From positions 1 to 57,632 of the IMG/VR virus record IMGVR_UViG_3300028596_000014: DNA of 57,632 bases. The stretch is one strand, 5' to 3'. Shown here piece by piece: positions 54,885-57,632 of this stretch; positions within the stretch are counted from its first letter, which is position 1; each line of letters opens with the position of its first letter. The notes beneath the pieces were generated by a model. It did not search any database. It saw only the letters and a program-made list of their open reading frames with translations, and was not told the origin of the DNA. The stretch is from a virus. Position numbers and translations under genes: made by a program.

Positions 54885-55063
54885 GCCTTGCCCTCGCTGC
54901 GCCGCAGCAGGGCCTCGACCTCGGACGCCTTGTACCGGCGGTGTCCGCCGAGGGTCCGGATGCTGGACAACTTCCCGCTCCGCGCCCAGCGGGTGACGGT
55001 CTTCGGGTCGACCTTGAACTTGGCCGCAACCTCGGCCGGGGTGAGCAGGTGCTCGTCGCTCAT
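54881..55063 (-). CDS. bldC-like: BldC-like MerR-family DNA-binding protein, 60 aa
   Basis: LLTPAEVAAKFKVDPKTVTR, WARSGKLSSIRTLGGHRRYK and ASEVEALL follow almost word for word the core of Streptomyces BldC, a small regulator that times sporulation and binds direct repeats as a cooperative filament. AAAGG precedes the ATG. A phage copy could switch host development genes or act on phage promoters. It is coupled to the membrane protein gene. Confidence 0.85.
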   Translation of the reverse strand: MSDEHLLTPAEVAAKFKVDPKTVTRWARSGKLSSIRTLGGHRRYKASEVEALLRRSEGKA

Positions 55064-55089
55064 GGGTGGTGCCTTTCGTGAGGGTTGTG

Positions 55090-55114
55090 CCCGGCCGCCG
55101 GGATGGCGGCCGGG
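55090..55114 (-). terminator. Intergenic hairpin
   Basis: CCCGGCCGC / GCGGCCGGG stem between the genes at 55124 and 55063; no T-run. Confidence 0.45.
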
Positions 55115-55123
55115 CGGGAACTG

Positions 55124-55279
55124 CTAGTCGTCGCTCTTGATGCAGGTAGCGACCTCGCCACAGTCGTGGCTGACCTGGTCCGAGCCGACGCCGGAGATGC
55201 CGATGAGGACCGCGAGGGCGAGCACGATGAAGAGAGCGCCGCCGCAGCCGATGCCCGCGTTGCCGTCCTTCGCGCTCAT
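55124..55279 (-). CDS. Small membrane protein, 51 aa
   Basis: MSAKDGNAGIGCGGALFIVL then AVLIGISGVG: one membrane helix, with two cysteines after it (HDCGEVATCIKSDD), possibly a disulfide outside the cell. ATGA overlap with the gene at 55276. Confidence 0.62.
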   Translation of the reverse strand: MSAKDGNAGIGCGGALFIVLALAVLIGISGVGSDQVSHDCGEVATCIKSDD

Positions 55280-55443
55280 GCCTTCCACTCCTCGCCGGTG
55301 ACCGAGTCGCGGTGCCAGGGGCCGGAGTGCTTGCGCTGGTCACAGATGCTGACCGCGAAGTTGCCCTTCGCCTCTCCGGTGCCCTTGAACGCTCCGTGCT
55401 TCTGGGCTCCGCAGATGGACTGCTTGGTGACCGACCTGATCAT
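55276..55443 (-). CDS. Hypothetical protein, 55 aa
   Basis: MIRSVTKQSICGAQKHGAFK, then CDQRKHSGPWHRDSVTGEEW: a His/Cys-rich miniprotein, perhaps metal-binding. GGAAGGA precedes the ATG; first gene after a cassette promoter. Confidence 0.62.
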   Translation of the reverse strand: MIRSVTKQSICGAQKHGAFKGTGEAKGNFAVSICDQRKHSGPWHRDSVTGEEWKA

Positions 55444-55467
55444 GTGCTGATCCTTCCGTAGGTGGTT

Positions 55468-55490
55468 TGTGCTGACATACGTAACCGTAG
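55468..55490 (-). promoter_or_regulatory. Cassette-type promoter
   Basis: Minus strand: TACGGT, TTACGTATGTCAGCACA (55484-55468), with no palindromic -35 block. Confidence 0.62.
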
Positions 55491-55510
55491 CACATACCGC
55501 CCGATTCGCA

Positions 55511-55666
55511 CTACTTAGGCTGACCAAGCACCAGCAGGACGATGAACCCGACGAAGATGGAGAAAGCGGCCAGACGCCCGCGTACCGTGCCCGCCTTCCG
55601 GTCGAGGGCCATGCCGAGCGCGAGCACGGCGAGCACCGTGAAGAGGGTCCAGTGCATCCACGTCAT
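55511..55666 (-). CDS. Two-helix membrane protein, 51 aa
   Basis: MTWMHWTLFTVLAVLALGMA and FSIFVGFIVLLVLGQPK are two membrane helices joined by a basic loop (DRKAGTVRGR). Similar in plan to the protein at 52404. Possible holin-like or envelope peptide; role unknown. Confidence 0.62.
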   Translation of the reverse strand: MTWMHWTLFTVLAVLALGMALDRKAGTVRGRLAAFSIFVGFIVLLVLGQPK

Positions 55667-55875
55667 GAGCCAGACCCCTCGGCCGCCAGGATGCGGCGCA
55701 GGTCCGCCTCGACGTCGGCCCACTGTGCGCGCGGCTCCGGCTGGTACTGCGCCCGGGTGCGGTAGTTGTCCGCCAGAGACCGGATCGCCCGCTCCAGGGC
55801 CGGTTCCTGCGGCGTGGCGGTACAGCCCGCCACCGCGTGCGGGCCGCCGCAGCGACCGCATTCCAGGTAGGTCAT
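55663..55875 (-). CDS. Hypothetical zinc-finger protein, 70 aa
   Basis: MTYLECGRCGGPHAVAGCTA (CxxC...H...C) followed by helices (ERAIRSLADNYRTRAQYQPE). 4-base overlaps on both sides. Confidence 0.63.
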   Translation of the reverse strand: MTYLECGRCGGPHAVAGCTATPQEPALERAIRSLADNYRTRAQYQPEPRAQWADVEADLRRILAAEGSGS

Positions 55876-56135
55876 CGAGCCTCCTGCATCTTGGTGGCGG
55901 CGGCCACGACGTGGCTGCACTGCGCGACGCCGAGCGCCGCCTTCCCGTGCCGACAGGTGCAGGTCCGGCTGACGACCTCGCCGTCCGGCCCGAGCACGAT
56001 CTGCACGCGGTACGGGGCGCCCTGGCGGCTGCCCTCGATCCACCAGACCGTCTCGTCCTGCGCGTCCTGCATCACCCGGCCCTCGGCCAGGTAGCGCTTC
56101 GCCTTGGCGATCACGCCGTCTGACAGCGTCACCAT
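55872..56135 (-). CDS. SWIM zinc-finger protein, 87 aa
   Basis: The motif CTCRHGKAALGVAQCSH is a SWIM finger (CxCx(n)CxH). The N-terminal part (VIAKAKRYLAEGRVMQDAQD) is helical then beta (VWWIEGSRQGAPYRVQIVLG). SWIM domains bind DNA or proteins. It overlaps the HTH gene by 7 bases. Confidence 0.78.
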   Translation of the reverse strand: MVTLSDGVIAKAKRYLAEGRVMQDAQDETVWWIEGSRQGAPYRVQIVLGPDGEVVSRTCTCRHGKAALGVAQCSHVVAAATKMQEAR

Positions 56136-56377
56136 CGCACTCCTCCTACGTACTCGGCCCCGAACTCGTTGGCCCGGGGCGTGAATCGGTTCTTCGGGTC
56201 ATACCCTGCCGGGATGCCCGCTGCCTGCCGGTCCCGGAGGACCGTCCGCCACGAGACGCTGAGGGCCTCAGCAATCTCGTGGTCGGTACGGCCCTCCCCG
56301 GCGAGCCGTCGGACCGCCTGGCGACGCCTGGCGATGTCCTCGGGGCTGTTGCGCGGGTGGGTCTGCCCGCGTCTCAC
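56129..56377 (-). CDS. HTH DNA-binding protein, 82 aa
   Basis: GTG start; DIARRRQAVRRLAGEGRTDH, then EIAEALSVSWRTVLRDRQAA is a helix-turn-helix of the resolvase/LuxR kind. Likely a transcription factor. Coupled to the secreted-protein gene by 4 bases. Confidence 0.72.
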   Translation of the reverse strand: MRRGQTHPRNSPEDIARRRQAVRRLAGEGRTDHEIAEALSVSWRTVLRDRQAAGIPAGYDPKNRFTPRANEFGAEYVGGVRW

Positions 56378-56793
56378 CGCTCGGCAGCGGCCTCGGCCGC
56401 GACGTGCTGCGCGATGCAGTCGTCCCCTGCCATGCGGAACATCTCGCGGGCCGACTCGCGCGTGCTGCGCCAGCCCTCTTCCCGCTCGTTGTGCTTGGCG
56501 ATGGGGCTCAGCGCGGCCTCCATCGCGTCGGCGTCGCCGGAGACGACGGACAGCGTGACCTCGCCCGCGAGGGCGGCTGCCTTGTCCGCGTACTGCTCCA
56601 CGCGGCGCTCGGCGGAGATGGCCTCCGTGCCGGACTGGATGGCCTGCACGCAGACCTCGGGCACGGCCTCACTGACCGTGATGACCTCGGGCTCCGCGAG
56701 CGCCGAGACGGTCAGGCCGCCGCCGCAGTAGGCCGCGCCCGCCACGAGGACGAGCAGTGCCGCACGGGCTCGGGCCGGGGTGATGATCTTCAT
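56374..56793 (-). CDS. Secreted or membrane-anchored protein, 139 aa
   Basis: MKIITPARARAALLVLVAGA followed by AYCGGGLTVSALA: a signal peptide or N-terminal anchor. The mature part is helical (ERRVEQYADKAAALAGEV, DADAMEAALSPIAKHNERE) with three cysteines in all. AGGAGG precedes the ATG. Possibly acts at the host surface, for example in superinfection immunity. It has its own cassette promoter. Confidence 0.65.
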   Translation of the reverse strand: MKIITPARARAALLVLVAGAAYCGGGLTVSALAEPEVITVSEAVPEVCVQAIQSGTEAISAERRVEQYADKAAALAGEVTLSVVSGDADAMEAALSPIAKHNEREEGWRSTRESAREMFRMAGDDCIAQHVAAEAAAER

Positions 56794-56816
56794 GGTGCCT
56801 CCTGGATCGGTGAATA

Positions 56817-56840
56817 GTGCTGACATACGTAACATACACC
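56817..56840 (-). promoter_or_regulatory. Cassette-type promoter
   Basis: Minus strand: TATGTT overlapping TTACGTATGTCAGCAC (56832-56817), directly after the lysis-cassette terminator. Confidence 0.64.
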
Positions 56841-56847
56841 GATACGA

Positions 56848-56891
56848 AGAGAGGCGCTAACCGGGGCAATAGCCCTGGTCAGCGCCTCTCT
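56848..56891 (-). terminator. Terminator of the lysis cassette
   Basis: AGAGAGGCGCT / AGCGCCTCTCT 11-bp stem with extra pairing inside (ACCGGGGC / GCCCTGGT), just after the holin stop. Confidence 0.75.
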
Positions 56892-56903
56892 AAACGGGAC
56901 GAA

Positions 56904-57107
56904 CTACTTGGGCCGGTTGGCCGGTGCGCCCCACGTCAGGCCGAACGCCCCGGCGAAGCCGAGCACGGTCGCCAGCGCGATGACCAGCCACTCCTCCTGC
57001 GTGATGCCGGGGGTCTGGGCCGCCGTGATCGTGCTGCCCAGGAACGCCACGATCGTGCCCGCGATGCCGCCCGCGATGGCCTTGGTGCTGGTGGTCTTGC
57101 CCTCCAT
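56904..57107 (-). CDS. Holin
   Basis: 67 aa with two membrane helices (AIAGGIAGTIVAFLGSTITA and WLVIALATVLGFAGAFGLTW) and a short basic tail, directly downstream of the endolysin gene with a one-base overlap. This is the usual actinophage holin layout; it would time membrane opening for lysis. GAGGA lies five bases before the ATG. Confidence 0.82.
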   Translation of the reverse strand: MEGKTTSTKAIAGGIAGTIVAFLGSTITAAQTPGITQEEWLVIALATVLGFAGAFGLTWGAPANRPK

Positions 57108-57632
57108 CAGATCCTCTTCTCGTTGATGCGCCGCTGGAGCGCCATGATCGCCTTGGACTCTCGCGACAGTACCCCGTCGACCGGGGTACCCAGCCAGCGC
57201 TGGAGCGCGCGCACGGTGTCCTCACCGAGCAGCCCGTCCCGCTTGCTGACCGGCATCCCGATGCGCTCCTGGAGCGCCGTGATGACCCGGCTGCCCTCGG
57301 CCCGGTTGTCGGCCACCCACTGCCAGCCGGACGTGAGGCCGGGGTTGCCCGCCTTCCACGAGCGGGCCTGGCTGGAGACGACGCCGTCCGTCGGCGTGCC
57401 CAGCGCGCGCTGGAGGCGGCGCGTGGTGCTGCCGCCCCAGAACCCGTCCACCGCGATGCGCCCGGTCGAGGGCTTCGGCGGGGTGATGGGGTTGTCCACC
57501 TCCTCGGCGCCGTCGTCGGCGCGGTACTCGCCCCGGTTGATGTCGTCGATGAGCGCCTGCGCGAACCGGCCGGGGCACGCCGTCTGCGCGCCCGGGGCGT
57601 CCTGGTGGCCGCCCGCGAGCCGGGCCGACTTC
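57107..57632 (-). CDS. Endolysin, C-terminal part (continues from 541)
   Basis: 3' portion of the amidase gene. Residues about 175-309 carry two peptidoglycan-binding repeats of the form DGFWGGSTTRRLQRALGTPT and DGLLGEDTVRALQRWLGTPV, each with the DGxxG...T..LQ..LGTP pattern, followed by DG and a helix (ESKAIMALQRRI). They should anchor the enzyme to wall glycan. Bases 57507-57632 repeat 12-137. Confidence 0.9.
   Translation of the reverse strand, partial: KSARLAGGHQDAPGAQTACPGRFAQALIDDINRGEYRADDGAEEVDNPITPPKPSTGRIAVDGFWGGSTTRRLQRALGTPTDGVVSSQARSWKAGNPGLTSGWQWVADNRAEGSRVITALQERIGMPVSKRDGLLGEDTVRALQRWLGTPVDGVLSRESKAIMALQRRINEKRI
57507..57632. repeat. Terminal redundancy, right copy
   Basis: Identical to 12-137. 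The sequence just left of it (57496-57506) differs from bases 1-11, which instead form a fold-back. Confidence 0.95.

Noticed and set aside
1-57632. CRISPR array or insertion sequence
   Set aside because: No regularly spaced repeat with spacers and no transposase motif was seen; the repeated motifs lie singly before genes.
1-57632. Integrase or attP site indicating a temperate phage
   Set aside because: No tyrosine or serine recombinase motif in any supported gene; the small HTH proteins alone do not show lysogeny.

Overview
The window is a complete tailed-phage genome in circularly permuted form. Positions 12-137 recur exactly at 57507-57632 (126 bp), so the unique genome is about 57,495 bp. 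The cut falls inside the endolysin gene, which begins at 541 on the minus strand and finishes at the far end of the window. GC-rich codon use, many GTG starts, a BldC-like regulator, DUF6011/DUF6891-type proteins and the siphovirus gene set point to an actinobacterial host, most likely Streptomyces or a relative. No integrase, partitioning ATPase or clear lysogeny repressor is visible, so a lytic life cycle is likely.

Layout. (1) 57.1 kb through the junction to 0.5 kb, minus strand: endolysin and holin. (2) 0.7-7.3 kb, minus strand: DUF932 protein, small unknowns, VRR-NUC nuclease, tRNA-Cys and tRNA-Asn, DUF669/SSB-like protein, Sak4-type ATPase and a RecB/Cas4-type exonuclease, which together form a recombination module. 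(3) 7.5-20.6 kb, plus strand: primase-polymerase/helicase, SNF2-type helicase, family A DNA polymerase, a tandem ribbon-helix-helix protein, many small overlapping genes and a GT-B glycosyltransferase, closed by a strong terminator. (4) 20.6-46 kb, minus strand: the virion genes in reverse (TM protein, tail tip, tail hub, lectin-bearing Dit-like protein, tape measure, chaperones, connectors, tail tube, scaffold-capsid fusion, protease, MuF-like protein, portal, terminase). (5) 46-50 kb, minus strand: a DNA hypermodification operon directly upstream of terminase. (6) 50-57 kb, minus strand: small regulators, zinc proteins and membrane proteins.

The most exciting content is the operon at 46093-49809: a TET/JBP-type 2-oxoglutarate/Fe(II) dioxygenase with intact HxD...H...R ligands, a TET-associated GT-A glycosyltransferase, a second GT-A (GT2-like) enzyme, a ParB-like protein and a SAM-dependent methyltransferase of the small-molecule/sugar type. 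The genes are translationally coupled. I find no cytosine-C5 DNA methyltransferase, so the base that is oxidised is an open question. A third, GT-B glycosyltransferase sits at 19.0 kb.

Regulation is unusually legible. A motif, TTACGTATGTCAGCACA, lies just upstream of 11 genes or operons on both strands, in most cases with a -10-like box directly before it and in five cases with a palindromic ATCCC..GGGG block over the -35. It heads small accessory cassettes, including three embedded in the structural operon (29.3, 37.8 and 44.4 kb). A different motif (TAcCCT...GATACGTcGCTGGC) heads capsid, protease and tail-tube genes. A third family of long palindromes with GTTCTTC...GAAGAAC arms is dispersed at five loci.
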